35,429 nucleotides of DNA, from assembly GCA_023433755.1 (NCBI GenBank), contig JAEYUA010000189.1, positions 1-35,429 on the forward strand, read 5' to 3'. Both the position numbers and the translations under genes were made by a program. The notes beneath the pieces were generated by a model. The model was given only the letters and a program-made list of their open reading frames with translations, searched no databases and was not told the DNA's origin. The DNA comes from Bacteroidota bacterium. GTDB taxonomy: Bacteria > Bacteroidota > Bacteroidia > Chitinophagales > Chitinophagaceae. Positions 8,106 to 17,735 of the stretch are shown here, in pieces (within the stretch, counting starts at the first letter, position 1; every line of letters starts with the position of its first letter).

Positions 8106-10094
8106 ATGAGAAAATTAAAATTTCACACTACTTCCCTGATTATCATCCTTTGCATTTTCTGTATCGGGCTGACCGCGTTGCTCTGGTGGCAGGTATTCAC
8201 CCATTCGCAAACTGACAGGAAAGAAACAATCAACAGGACCATACGGCATAATAATAACCTGGTTTTTTCGCTGGAACAGCATACCATTCGCACGCTTGAA
8301 GAAGCCGATGCCGTATTAAGGCTAACGAGGCAGGAAATTGAACGCTATGGAATGCATGTGCCCCTGAACACGCTATTGATGCGCGGACTGAGCGATCTGA
8401 AACTTTTTGAAGGCCTGGCCGTGCTGGATACTACTGGGAAGATAGTCAACACCTTTCCTCAGCAGTCAAATGAAAAACTGCTTCAACTTTCAGACAGGGA
8501 ACATTTCCTGGTTCATAAAAAATATCCCGATACCTTTTATATCAGCACGCCTATAATTTCAAAAACTATTAATAAACCGGTGCTGGTCCTGAGCAGGAGG
8601 ATCAATGACAGGCAGGGAAATTTCCAGGGTACGATTGCCATCCAGATTCTACCCTCAAGGTTCAAGTCTTTTTACAGGGAAGCCAGCCTGAACCAGCTCG
8701 ATATTCTCTCGCTTATTGCACCAGACGGAATTACCTATGCACGCAGAACAGGCGATAAGGAAAGCAGCGGTGAAAATATTATCAAAAGCCCGCTTTTCAA
8801 CCACGTGGCCAAAAATCCTGTGGGCTCCTATTATGCTAAGGATGCCATTGCCGGCATTCCAACTTATTTCAGTTACCGGAAAATTCATGGTTACCCTATC
8901 ATAGCCACAGTGGGAAGCAGTGAACGTGATGTACTGGCCAACTACCAGCTACGCAAAAAAAGGGAATTTGCCTTTGGCATTGCAGGCAGTTTACTGGTAT
9001 TGGGATTGGGAACTTATGTAATAATAACAATCAGGCAAAGGCGAAAGGACATTATGAACCTGATTGAAAGCGAATCAAAATACCGGTCCATTTTCCAGGG
9101 AAGCCAGGATGCGATCTTTCTTCTGGATGCTGAAGGCAGGATCATGGAACTGAATGAATCAGCTCTCCATATGTTCAGGCTCAGCGAGCCTCCCAAACAC
9201 CAGGTATTCACTAATATTTTCAAATACGGGGAAACCTTCAAGGACTTTGAATTCGCTAACCAACCAAGTGGGGAAGTTAGTTTTGAACGGCTGGACCAGA
9301 CAGGTTTCATTGGAGAAATTTCCTGGTCAAAATTTCTTGATGCCAACCAGATGGCCCAAATCATTTTGCTGATCAGGGATGTGACCCCCAGAAAGAAAAT
9401 GGAAAAACAACTTGAGCTGTCGCAGAAAAAACACCAGACAGAACTCACCAAGCAGATCATCACTGCCCAGGAGAAAGAACGGGAACTGATTGGCAAAGAA
9501 CTGCATGACAATATCAACCAGGTGCTCACCACAGTGAAACTTTATCTTGAAACTGCAACGAAGGACAGTACGCTTAAAGATGAAATGATCAACAGGTCTA
9601 TCCGGCACATCATGAACTGTATCCAGGAGATCCGTTCCCTCTCCCACAGCCTGTCTGCACCTACCCTGGGAACACATTCATTATTGGATTCGATTAAATC
9701 TCTAGCGGAAAACATACAGACCGGGAGTTCATTAAATTTCAGTTTTGCCACAACAGGGTTCAGGCTTCCGGTTTCGAAAGACCAGAGCCTGGCACTTTAC
9801 AGAATTGCCCAGGAACAATTCACCAACATCATTAAACATGCCAAGGCCACAGAAGTTAAAGTGGAACTTGCGCAGGATTCGTCTAATACCATCCTGACCA
9901 TTTCCGATAACGGGGTTGGCTTTCATTCGCGGAAACATAACAGGGGCATCGGGATCAATAATATGACCAGCCGCGCCAAAGCTTTCCAGGGTTCGCTCAC
10001 AATTGATTCACTTCCCGGGGAAGGCTGCACGCTCAGCATTACCCTGCCGCTGGAGGACCCGGAGGCCATTGAATTGAGCTGGCACCCCTCTTAG
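8106..10094 (+). CDS. Cache-PAS sensor histidine kinase (NarL/DesK-type)
   Basis: This 662-residue membrane kinase senses an outside signal and phosphorylates itself on His467. Order of parts: membrane segment (about 12-32), a periplasmic double-Cache (PDC) sensor domain (about 35-290, with TPIISKTINKPVLVLSRRI), second membrane segment (about 290-310), a PAS domain (about 322-430), then a HisKA_3 dimerisation domain with KELHDNINQ and an HATPase domain with EQFTNIIKHA, SDNGVGF and RGIGINNM. HisKA_3 kinases normally pair with LuxR-type response regulators; none is encoded next to it, so it is an orphan. Double-Cache domains usually bind small organic ligands. The gene overlaps the end of otsAB, on the other strand, by three bases. 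Confidence 0.93.
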   Translation: MRKLKFHTTSLIIILCIFCIGLTALLWWQVFTHSQTDRKETINRTIRHNNNLVFSLEQHTIRTLEEADAVLRLTRQEIERYGMHVPLNTLLMRGLSDLKLFEGLAVLDTTGKIVNTFPQQSNEKLLQLSDREHFLVHKKYPDTFYISTPIISKTINKPVLVLSRRINDRQGNFQGTIAIQILPSRFKSFYREASLNQLDILSLIAPDGITYARRTGDKESSGENIIKSPLFNHVAKNPVGSYYAKDAIAGIPTYFSYRKIHGYPIIATVGSSERDVLANYQLRKKREFAFGIAGSLLVLGLGTYVIITIRQRRKDIMNLIESESKYRSIFQGSQDAIFLLDAEGRIMELNESALHMFRLSEPPKHQVFTNIFKYGETFKDFEFANQPSGEVSFERLDQTGFIGEISWSKFLDANQMAQIILLIRDVTPRKKMEKQLELSQKKHQTELTKQIITAQEKERELIGKELHDNINQVLTTVKLYLETATKDSTLKDEMINRSIRHIMNCIQEIRSLSHSLSAPTLGTHSLLDSIKSLAENIQTGSSLNFSFATTGFRLPVSKDQSLALYRIAQEQFTNIIKHAKATEVKVELAQDSSNTILTISDNGVGFHSRKHNRGIGINNMTSRAKAFQGSLTIDSLPGEGCTLSITLPLEDPEAIELSWHPS

Positions 10095-12328
10095 ATTTTC
10101 CCCTGCATGATTGTTTGCGGACTTAACTGGTTCATGGTTTCCAGGAGAGAAATTACCATTTGTGGTGTATGCAGGTTGAATTTGGCAAAAGAAGCTTCAC
10201 TGCCGATTTTGATGGAATAACAGTTAGGATGGTCCATCAGTAACCTGAACATGTCTTCATCTGTGCGATCATCACCCACAGCAAAAACAAAATCATAAGT
10301 TTCCCTTGCCAGCACCTTCCTGATAGCAGTGCCTTTGTCAATACCACTGTTCCGGACCTCGATGATTTTTTTTCCGCTCAATACCTGGAGATGGCGGTTA
10401 CGGATATAGTCGTTCAGTTCAGAAATCAATTCAGCAGACCTAAGCTTGCCCTGGATTGGATCTGATTCTCGGTAGTGCCACACAATTGAAAAATCCTTTT
10501 CTTCAATAAAACTGTGGGCACATCTCCTTACATACATTTCCATGATCTGGTGGATCTGCCCCTTCCATTCACTATGGGTCTGCACTTCTGTAACCCAACC
10601 GCCATTTTTTGATTTGGACCTGGCACCGTGTTCAGCGATGAGATTAACAGGCAGGTGACCGAAATATTTTTCCAGCCAGGTACTGCTTCTTCCGCTGATC
10701 AACAATACATGATTCTCTTCGCTTGACCCCAGGCCTTCCAGCAGGTCGAGCAGGTTTTGCCCGGGTACAGCCTGCTCAGGATCGGAAATGATAGGCACAA
10801 GGGTTCCATCATAATCGAGCAGGAGAAGTCGGTTGGCTGCGTGCCTGAACTGGCTCAATAATTCCTTGCGTGTAAGATCTTCCAGGAACTGGATCTGGAA
10901 AGTGTCCTGCTTCTGTTTGATGCTGTACAATTCATTCATAAAATCATCAGCCCAGGTAAGGATATTATAATTGGCGATCCTTCTTTGCATATTCTCCAGG
11001 CGGTACGCCTGTTCTCCGGGGGGCATCTCCAGGCCTTCACGGATTTTCTGAGCCATTTCTGCGATATCATTGGGATTGATGGTGAGCGCATCTGTAAGCT
11101 CCCTTGCCGCTCCTGCCATTTCGCTGATGATCAGCACTCCTTTTTTGTCCTTTCTGCTGGCGACAAATTCCTTGGCAACCAGGTTCATGCCATCACGCAA
11201 AGGGGTGATCAGCGCCAGGTCACAGGAAGTGTACAGGGCCATCATCTCATCAAACTGGAGGTGACTGAAGCGGTAAATGATCGGCTGCCACTGCAGGTTG
11301 CCCATTTTTCCGTTGATCTCACTTACCAGTTCATCGATCATTCTTTTCCTGTCAACATATTTGGGAATGGTATCCCTGGACGGTACTATGTTGAGGCAGA
11401 AAACAACTTTACCCCGGTAATCCGGGTTTTCCTTCAAAAACAATTCATAAGCTCTTAACCGGTTGTGCACTCCCTTGGTATAATCCAGCCTGTCAACAGA
11501 AAAAATGATCTTGTTGCCCTCCAGATTTTTCAGGTTGGAAAAACGAAGTGATTTCACGGCGTCGCGTTCATAAGAACTATTGAACAGTTCATAATCTATG
11601 CTGATGGGAAATACATCCACTTTAACCAGCCTGTTGTTATGTCTCAGGATATGACGGTCATTTTCAAGCCCCAGCACCATTTGTACGCTGTGCAGAAAAT
11701 GCGAAGCATAATCAATCGTATGAAACCCTACCAGGTCTGCACCCAGCATGCCACGCAGTATATGGTCCTGCCAGTGTTTGGGTAACAGGCGGAAGATCTC
11801 GAAAGAAGGAAAAGGAATGTGCAGGAAAAAACCAATAGTGCAGGAAGGCATTGCATTCCTGATAAGCTGCGCCAGGGGCAGCAAATGATAATCATGGATC
11901 CAAATGGTATCCCCGGGTCTCAGGTGTCTTGAAAGTACTTCCGCAAAATGTTCATTGACGAGCTGGTAACTATTATAATTATCCGCATCATATTCCACGT
12001 AAGAAGGAAAATAATGAAACAGGGGCCATAACACGGAATTGGAAAATCCGTTGTAGTATTTTTCATACTGATCCCTGTAGGTCATTACAGGCAGGAATTG
12101 ATACATGTCCTGTGGCAGGTGCTGCGATGCTTCATGCCAAGTAGCCGCACTGCATCCGGGCATTCCAGCCCAGTACACTTCCTGGTAGGAATGAGGAGAA
12201 TGGTTCAGATAACTGCTGATAGCGCTGATCAAGCCACCTGATGACGGATTTACCTTAACGGAATCATTTTCCTCTGTAATATTAATTGGCAGTCTGTTGG
12301 AAACGATAAACAATCTTTTATTCTTCAT
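10091..12328 (-). CDS. otsAB: Bifunctional trehalose-6-phosphate synthase/phosphatase
   Basis: This 745-residue fusion makes trehalose, a compatible solute. The N-terminal half (about 1-475) is a GT20 synthase that joins UDP-glucose and glucose-6-phosphate: SNRLPI at the start, [38 protein letters not shown] and [13 protein letters not shown] are all present. The C-terminal part (about 497-740) is a HAD-type phosphatase that removes the phosphate, with LLLDYDGT (nucleophile Asp505), LISGRSS and [12 protein letters not shown]. Both halves look intact. The gene is divergent from mscS across a 234-base spacer with palindromes, which suggests osmotic control of both genes; this link is inference. 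Confidence 0.96.
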   Translation of the reverse strand: MKNKRLFIVSNRLPINITEENDSVKVNPSSGGLISAISSYLNHSPHSYQEVYWAGMPGCSAATWHEASQHLPQDMYQFLPVMTYRDQYEKYYNGFSNSVLWPLFHYFPSYVEYDADNYNSYQLVNEHFAEVLSRHLRPGDTIWIHDYHLLPLAQLIRNAMPSCTIGFFLHIPFPSFEIFRLLPKHWQDHILRGMLGADLVGFHTIDYASHFLHSVQMVLGLENDRHILRHNNRLVKVDVFPISIDYELFNSSYERDAVKSLRFSNLKNLEGNKIIFSVDRLDYTKGVHNRLRAYELFLKENPDYRGKVVFCLNIVPSRDTIPKYVDRKRMIDELVSEINGKMGNLQWQPIIYRFSHLQFDEMMALYTSCDLALITPLRDGMNLVAKEFVASRKDKKGVLIISEMAGAARELTDALTINPNDIAEMAQKIREGLEMPPGEQAYRLENMQRRIANYNILTWADDFMNELYSIKQKQDTFQIQFLEDLTRKELLSQFRHAANRLLLLDYDGTLVPIISDPEQAVPGQNLLDLLEGLGSSEENHVLLISGRSSTWLEKYFGHLPVNLIAEHGARSKSKNGGWVTEVQTHSEWKGQIHQIMEMYVRRCAHSFIEEKDFSIVWHYRESDPIQGKLRSAELISELNDYIRNRHLQVLSGKKIIEVRNSGIDKGTAIRKVLARETYDFVFAVGDDRTDEDMFRLLMDHPNCYSIKIGSEASFAKFNLHTPQMVISLLETMNQLSPQTIMQGKI

Positions 12329-12380
12329 ATAATAAAGCCTTACGCCGGAAGATAGCTCAGCGTTGATAGGAAGGGATTAA

Positions 12381-12446
12381 AATGAGATTAGATACTCATT
12401 AGGAATCTAGATTCAGGCATAAACTGCCCATGCAATGCGAATTGCA
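12381..12446. promoter_or_regulatory. Cluster of three palindromes between otsAB and mscS
   Basis: Three short inverted repeats lie in a row in the divergent spacer: AATGAG-8-CTCATT (12381-12400), a perfect 12-bp palindrome GAATCTAGATTC (12403-12414), and TGCAAT-4-ATTGCA (12431-12446). They look like operator half-sites for dimeric regulators placed between two divergent promoters. I cannot name the regulator. Confidence 0.4.
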
Positions 12447-12562
12447 GCAGTTCTGGTATACTTCATTAATTAGAATGATATTAAAATCCCTAAAGTCATC
12501 AAACCGGCGCTGGTATCCTTAGTAATTTCGCGCCTTTTGACAACTATCTAAAATTGGAATGT

Positions 12563-13657
12563 ATGGATCAATTCTGGAACCAGGTCTTTCTCAACAATAC
12601 GGTAAAAGATTGGGCAATAGCGTTGGCCATCATTACAGGAGCTATCATTGCGCTTCGTTTTTTCCAGTCAGTGATCATCACAAGAATCAAAAAGATCACT
12701 TCACGCACAAAGTCATCGCTTGATGATTTTATTATCAGCACCCTGCAAAAATCGCTGATGCCCGTATTGTATGTGCTGGCCATTTACACGGGTTTAAAAT
12801 ATATCAGCCTTCCTGCGAGGGCTTCGGGTATCATCCAGGTGGCCCTGATGCTGTTCAACTGTTTCTTTATCCTACGCATCATTACTTCTTTCATCCGGTA
12901 TCTCTTTCACCAGTCACTTTCACGGCACGAAACCAATCAGCAGCGTGAGCGCCAGGCAAAGGGTATCCTGCTCATTGTTCAGGGAATTGTTTGGGTGCTC
13001 GGTTTGCTTTTCCTGGTCGACAACCTTGGTTATGACATAACTACCCTGGTGGCAGGCCTGGGGATCGGTGGTATTGCCATTGCCCTGGCAGCGCAAACTA
13101 TACTCGGTGACCTGTTCAGCTACCTGGTAATCTTTTTCGATAAACCATTTGAAGTAGGTGATTTTGTTATAGTAGAAGATAAGATGGGCACGATAGAATA
13201 CGTGGGTATTAAAACCACCCGCATCAGGTCACTTAGCGGAGAACAGCTTATTTGTTCAAATACGGATCTCACCAATTCAAGACTGCACAATTATAAGCGC
13301 ATGCAGGAAAGAAGGGTGGTATTTTCTTTTGGTGTAGTTTATCATACCCCTGTGCATCAACTGGGTGCCATATCTACCATGGTTGCAGGCATCATTAATG
13401 AAATACAAGGGGCACGACTCGACCGGGTCCATTTCCAGTCATTTAGCGAGTACAGCCTGAAATATGAAGTGGTGTACCATGTACTATCTGCGGACTATAA
13501 TATTTACATGGACATCCAGCAGCAAATCAATATGGCAATTTTTGAAAGGTTCAGCCAGGAGAAAATCGAATTTGCACTGCCTGCGAGGGTCCTCCATGTT
13601 ACAGGCCACCAGGCAGAAAATGATCACCGCGTTACAGTAGCTAATGCAACGAATTAA
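12563..13657 (+). CDS. MscS family mechanosensitive ion channel
   Basis: This inner-membrane channel opens when membrane tension rises after osmotic downshock and releases solutes. The 364-residue product has membrane segments at about 20-38, 62-85, 90-112 and 130-150, then the pore helix and beta domain signature: LVAGLGIGGIAIALAAQ (about 167-183), GDLFSYLVIFFDKPFEVGDFV and NTDLTNSRLHNY. A TTG at 12554 opens the frame three codons earlier, but ATG 12563 is preferred. It is divergent from otsAB, so solute build-up and solute release genes share one control region. Length is close to that of short MscS proteins plus one extra helix. Confidence 0.93.
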   Translation: MDQFWNQVFLNNTVKDWAIALAIITGAIIALRFFQSVIITRIKKITSRTKSSLDDFIISTLQKSLMPVLYVLAIYTGLKYISLPARASGIIQVALMLFNCFFILRIITSFIRYLFHQSLSRHETNQQRERQAKGILLIVQGIVWVLGLLFLVDNLGYDITTLVAGLGIGGIAIALAAQTILGDLFSYLVIFFDKPFEVGDFVIVEDKMGTIEYVGIKTTRIRSLSGEQLICSNTDLTNSRLHNYKRMQERRVVFSFGVVYHTPVHQLGAISTMVAGIINEIQGARLDRVHFQSFSEYSLKYEVVYHVLSADYNIYMDIQQQINMAIFERFSQEKIEFALPARVLHVTGHQAENDHRVTVANATN

Positions 13658-13842
13658 ATCAGGGTTGATGACTGAAGGAAGTACTCCGCGGTCTTTAAAG
13701 TTCAATGTGTAATATAACCGTGAACGATGCAAAGGGAATTTGAAGGAGAGCAAAGATTATCAACGTTATACCAATGTGCGTATCGAATTCATGACATGGG
13801 CAATATAGCATCCCTCTAGAAGCTAGCAGCTAACCATTCATA

Positions 13843-14100
13843 TCATAACATTTTCTTTCTCGCCGGCACACCATGAAACCCTTCTTCTATTGCCATACCC
13901 AGGTTATCGAGCAGCACCGTATCATTGATGCTTCCCGTCCACCGGCGTATCCCCCTTGTCATGATGATCTTGGAAGGAGGTAAACGCGTATGATCACCCA
14001 CGAAAGCTTCGAGGCTTACTACATAAATGCCGGGTCTTTCCTTTTCAATCTTGAAATGGGCAGTGCCACCCTCGTATTTCATTTTCTTGTTTACTGCCAT
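13843..14100 (-). CDS. Small conserved-looking protein of unknown function
   Basis: The frame encodes 85 residues with many Lys, Arg and Gly and no signal peptide or membrane segment, so the product is probably a small cytoplasmic protein. The pattern GTAHFKIEKERPGIYVVSLEAF suggests alternating beta strands. I do not recognise the family. An 11-base direct repeat lies 70-90 bases upstream of its start (14171-14192). It stands alone, with a DUF2200 gene upstream on the same strand. Confidence 0.6.
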   Translation of the reverse strand: MAVNKKMKYEGGTAHFKIEKERPGIYVVSLEAFVGDHTRLPPSKIIMTRGIRRWTGSINDTVLLDNLGMAIEEGFHGVPARKKML

Positions 14101-14170
14101 AATACAAATTCATTTTACCTGGTGCAGCACAAAGTTCCCGGGGAATTTTTATACGGGCAAGAATACAGGG

Positions 14171-14192
14171 TGATTCTAATTTGATTCTAATT
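14171..14192. repeat. 11-bp tandem direct repeat
   Basis: The unit TGATTCTAATT occurs twice in a row without a gap (14171-14181 and 14182-14192), in the region upstream of the leftward 85-residue gene. It may be a pair of regulator half-sites or a slipped-strand duplication. Confidence 0.6.
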
Positions 14193-14251
14193 TTTTAAGG
14201 GACAGGGTTGGGAACGCTTAATTTTTTCATTTCATTGGCAAACCGGGCCGT

Positions 14252-14614
14252 TCATGGTTTTCTCAAAATTTTTTCCATCTTCCTGCCCCTGGCCAGTTCA
14301 TCTACCAGTTTGTCGAGATACCTGACCTTTTGTGTAAGTGGATTTTCAATCTCTTCCACTCGGTAGCCACAGATCACACCCGTGATGAGGTTAGCATGGG
14401 GATTGATTTTAGCTCCTTTGAAAAACTCTTCAAAACTGACCTTGGTTTCGATGAGCCGTTGCAGTGTTGACTCATTATAACCGGTGAGCCACTCAATTAC
14501 TTCATGTAATTCTTCCCTGGTTCTCCCCTTCTTTTCTACTTTGGTCACATAGTGAGGATACACGGAACCGAAGGTCATCCGGGCGATCTTTTCATCATGA
14601 TGGGCTGTATTCAT
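14252..14614 (-). CDS. DUF2200 family protein
   Basis: The 120-residue product matches the DUF2200 family along its whole length: [20 protein letters not shown] near the start, then [13 protein letters not shown] and a C-terminal [16 protein letters not shown] block. It is a soluble cytoplasmic protein; no biochemical role is known to me. Length is normal for the family. It stands alone between genes of no clear relation. Confidence 0.85.
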   Translation of the reverse strand: MNTAHHDEKIARMTFGSVYPHYVTKVEKKGRTREELHEVIEWLTGYNESTLQRLIETKVSFEEFFKGAKINPHANLITGVICGYRVEEIENPLTQKVRYLDKLVDELARGRKMEKILRKP

Positions 14615-14814
14615 AGTTCATTTGTTTGAGTGTTGAATTCCCTGCCAGCCGGCCAGTGAAGTACAGGACTATCCTTTCGATTTCATCCTCTACAGCATGA
14701 AAATAACAATTCAAATGATGTTGCGCTTTTTATAACACCATTTCTATCCCTAACTTGCCTTCCTTTCGGCAGTATGGCCCGGTATTTTTAATAGCATAAG
14801 CAAGGATCAGAAAC

Positions 14815-15750
14815 ATGGCATCAGGATTTTTCGCTCTTCTCGATGATATTTCAGCGCTGGTAAAAGCCAGCGCAGCCAGCCTTGATGACGTACCCGCGCA
14901 GGTAGCCAAAACCACCGGCAAGGTTTCCGGTATCGTGATAGATGATACGGCTGTAACGCCTAAATATGTAGTGGGCCTGGACCCTTCACGCGAGCTTTCT
15001 ATCATCTTTAAGATCGCCAAAAAATCACTGCTCAACAAACTGCTGATCCTGAGTCCCGCGGCTTTGCTGCTCGGTTATTTCGCTCCCTGGGCCATTACAC
15101 CCATACTTATGATGGGTGGCGCATATTTATGTTTTGAAGGATACGAGAAAGTACACTCCATGTTCGCCAAACATCATGAAGTAGATATTGAAAAAGAAGA
15201 AGTGAAGATCATTACACCGGAGGAACTGGAAAAGGAAAGGGTAACCGGCGCGGTAAGAACGGACATCATACTATCAGCAGAGATCATGGCGATCGCTTAC
15301 AGCCAGGTAACCGGAGAACCCATCGTCAACCAGGTAGTAGTGATGCTGGCCGTTGCAGTTTTCATAACCATTGCCGTTTATGGTTTTGTTGGACTGATTG
15401 TGAAGGCCGATGATATTGGCGTACACCTCGCACAGGAAAAGTTTCGTCCTGCTACCAGGAAATTCGGACGTGGCATTGTTAAATTCATGCCTCATTTTCT
15501 AAAGATCCTTAGTTATATCGGTACTGCGGCCATGCTCTGGGTAGGAGCTGAAATCATTGCGCATGGCATTCCGTATACTGCTCATCTCCTTCATGAACTG
15601 GAACTTGCTTTCGCGCATATGCCAGCACTGGGATGGCTGCTCAAGGCGCTGGCCTGCGCGGTTGGTGGATTGATCATCGGCTTCCTGGTGGAGAAACTGG
15701 TGCATACGGTAAAAAATTTATTCGCCCGTAAAAAGCAGTCAACCGGTTAG
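14815..15750 (+). CDS. DUF808 family membrane protein (YedI-like)
   Basis: The 311-residue protein starts with the typical DUF808 block ASGFFALLDDISALVKASA and VAKTTGKVSGIVIDDTAV, then has repeated hydrophobic segments (about 78-100, 160-182, 183-200, 232-255 and 270-292). E. coli YedI belongs to this family; its role is unknown and members are inner-membrane proteins. Residues 118-145 are acidic and lysine-rich (HEVDIEKEEVKIITPEELEK). The ATG at 14815 gives the usual N-terminus. Confidence 0.9.
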   Translation: MASGFFALLDDISALVKASAASLDDVPAQVAKTTGKVSGIVIDDTAVTPKYVVGLDPSRELSIIFKIAKKSLLNKLLILSPAALLLGYFAPWAITPILMMGGAYLCFEGYEKVHSMFAKHHEVDIEKEEVKIITPEELEKERVTGAVRTDIILSAEIMAIAYSQVTGEPIVNQVVVMLAVAVFITIAVYGFVGLIVKADDIGVHLAQEKFRPATRKFGRGIVKFMPHFLKILSYIGTAAMLWVGAEIIAHGIPYTAHLLHELELAFAHMPALGWLLKALACAVGGLIIGFLVEKLVHTVKNLFARKKQSTG

Positions 15751-15781
15751 ACCTTTTAAACATTTTACTGGCAGGCAGCTA

Positions 15782-16312
15782 TCAGGCCATGGTCAGCCAA
15801 CTGAACAGAAACCAGCACTCCCGGGTTTCAACAAGATAATTTTGTTCATTCCAGGTATCATCAAAACTTATCACCCGTACAATTTCTTCTTTCAAAATTT
15901 TTTCATCATAAGGTTTGATAACTCCATCTTCTGAAAATTCAAAAGATGGTACTGATGTCAGTCCTTCAACAGTTGAAGTATACCGCTCACGAAAAACGTC
16001 AACATTCATTTCCTTGCCCTTCCTGTTTGAAAACCTTCCCCATATGCACAATAGATCAATGAAATTGCTAATTGAGTGTTCCCGGTCCTGGTTCCAGAGA
16101 TTCATCGTGATCAATTGTTTTTGCAGCAGGTAAATGAGCGCTGCTGCAGGATCGTGTGTATATTTTTTGGATAAGGACAGAAGGGTTGCAGTATTATGAA
16201 AATGGTCGCTGGTTATCAGTTCGCAGACTTTGACCTGCTGCCACCTGCCATCGCCCAACTTCGTATCATAGGCAGGATTCATCTTTAGTTCTTGCAAATC
16301 CAATATTGTCAT
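15782..16312 (-). CDS. Protein of unknown function coupled to a RibD-like reductase
   Basis: I do not recognise this 176-residue protein. It has no signal peptide or membrane segment. It is rich in aromatic residues near the C-terminus (RECWFLFSWLTMA) and contains a helix-rich middle part. Its ATG overlaps the stop of the upstream reductase gene in an ATGA arrangement (16309-16312), so the two are probably translated together. This context suggests a shared job or shared regulation, but no function can be assigned. Confidence 0.65.
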   Translation of the reverse strand: MTILDLQELKMNPAYDTKLGDGRWQQVKVCELITSDHFHNTATLLSLSKKYTHDPAAALIYLLQKQLITMNLWNQDREHSISNFIDLLCIWGRFSNRKGKEMNVDVFRERYTSTVEGLTSVPSFEFSEDGVIKPYDEKILKEEIVRVISFDDTWNEQNYLVETRECWFLFSWLTMA

Positions 16313-16869
16313 TTATGTATCCGTTGATAAAATAAAATGATGGCGCCGGAACCAAAAGTTTTGGTACCCTGCAGGGAAAGAGCAACTTGCTGCCTGATGT
16401 TTTTGAACAAGGTCAGTCCTTTTCCCAGGATGAATGGATGAATGCAGACCTGGTATTCATCTATCAAACCCAGTTGGGTAAGCGCAGCAATCAAACCCGG
16501 GCTGCCCACATAAATATTTTTATTCTCCTCACTACCTGAATTTTTCAGGCTTGCAACTTCCTCCTCCAGGCTCTTTGCTGCCAGCCTGGCGCTATCCCAA
16601 TCCAGTGTTTTCAGGGTCCGTGAAAAAACAATTTTGGGGACCCTGTCCATTACCAGGGCAAAATCGTCCATAGCTTTTTGGCCCGTCGGATTTTGTAACA
16701 CGGACCTCCAGTATTCCATTAACTGGTAAGTTACCCTTCCATATAAAATGGCATCTGCGGTCTTTAAAAGATCAGCATAATGCTGGTGCAACTCATCATC
16801 AGCTATTCCGGCTGTATGGTCGCAAAACCCATCAAGGGTCATGTTGATGGCTGCAATCAGTTTGTTCAT
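16309..16869 (-). CDS. Dihydrofolate reductase / RibD C-terminal fold protein
   Basis: The 186-residue protein belongs to the RibD C-terminal/DHFR-fold family (YwjB or YyaP-like). Visible signs are the N-terminal AAINMTLDGF strand and loop, the ADAILYGRVTYQLMEYW block (about 38-55), KIVFSRTLKTLDWDSARL (about 89-106), the nucleotide-binding loop NIYVGSPGLIAALTQLGLID (about 128-147) and HPFILGKGLTLF. Such proteins are thought to use NADPH, but their substrates are mostly unknown, and this is not the folate enzyme FolA. It overlaps the next gene by four bases. Confidence 0.9.
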   Translation of the reverse strand: MNKLIAAINMTLDGFCDHTAGIADDELHQHYADLLKTADAILYGRVTYQLMEYWRSVLQNPTGQKAMDDFALVMDRVPKIVFSRTLKTLDWDSARLAAKSLEEEVASLKNSGSEENKNIYVGSPGLIAALTQLGLIDEYQVCIHPFILGKGLTLFKNIRQQVALSLQGTKTFGSGAIILFYQRIHK

Positions 16870-16986
16870 CCTTCTAATTTATGAAAAGCATTCAAGCCGT
16901 AAACAGGCCAATGACATTATGAAAGTCCATTCATTTTTTATCATTCATCATCCGGGTTGTTGGATATACATCATCTAACATTCAGA

Positions 16987-17640
16987 TCACAGATAAGAAA
17001 CTTTAAAATAATCAATCGCCAGTGAAACTTTCCTGCCTGCACCAAAACCAATCAGGTTCCCGAAGAAGGGCTGAAAAGGCATCGAATAAATTTGCATGTC
17101 ATTAATCAAAAAGTAATATGTGTCGCCAACCTTCCTGATCTTATACACATTAAAATCCTCAGGCAAGAGCTTTGTTTTCTGAAATGAACCCTTTTCAGCC
17201 TTGCAACTGCTTTGGTTCTTTCCATTGCACAATTCAACTGATGCGAATCCGTCCCTGGCGAATGTGAAGTAATAACTTTGCATGGCTTCGCGGCCCCAGA
17301 AAATCATGCTGTAATAATTTTTATGTTCCGGGTTGCCGCTGAGGATTTTGATCCTGGTTTCTATTTCAAAATCCCTCCGGGAATTTATCTTCACCTCCTG
17401 GGCCTCCCCATAAGCATGGCCCACTGCAGTTAAATAATAAAAACCACTATCCATGCTTGCTTTCACATTCTTATTGTTCGCAATGGTCCAGTTGTTCCTA
17501 TTATTACTGAAATCATCATAAAATATAATCCTGGGATCCACAGAGTTATTTTGAATATATAGTGAATTATTTACAGGAGGAATTTGACGGTTTGCCAGCG
17601 CCAAAGAAAGTAAAGCAAAAATTTTTAGTGCCCAATTCAT
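16987..17640 (-). CDS. Secreted jelly-roll-like (concanavalin-type) protein
   Basis: The frame opens at 17673, but a signal peptide (MNWALKIFALLSLALA) starts at 17640, so that Met is chosen, giving 217 residues. The mature part has IIFYDDFSNNRNNW followed by alternating strands, FEIETRIKILSG, SMIFWGRE and a C-terminal block with GNLIGFGAGRKVSLAIDYFKV. This pattern resembles the LamG/DUF1080-like beta-sandwich proteins of Bacteroidota, which often bind sugars or make up lectin-like modules. No catalytic residues are evident. It is likely periplasmic or exported. Fold assignment is by resemblance only. Confidence 0.7.
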   Translation of the reverse strand: MNWALKIFALLSLALANRQIPPVNNSLYIQNNSVDPRIIFYDDFSNNRNNWTIANNKNVKASMDSGFYYLTAVGHAYGEAQEVKINSRRDFEIETRIKILSGNPEHKNYYSMIFWGREAMQSYYFTFARDGFASVELCNGKNQSSCKAEKGSFQKTKLLPEDFNVYKIRKVGDTYYFLINDMQIYSMPFQPFFGNLIGFGAGRKVSLAIDYFKVSYL

Positions 17641-17735
17641 TGTGAATATTATTGATCCTGAACTCCAGGACATTTTTGAATATTTTTTTACAAAGTATCA
17701 GTTCCGTTCTGATTTTTCAACTATTCGACCATCCT

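Noticed and set aside
10985..11458. 157-codon rightward frame inside otsAB
   Set aside because: It is antisense to a well-supported enzyme and has no family features.
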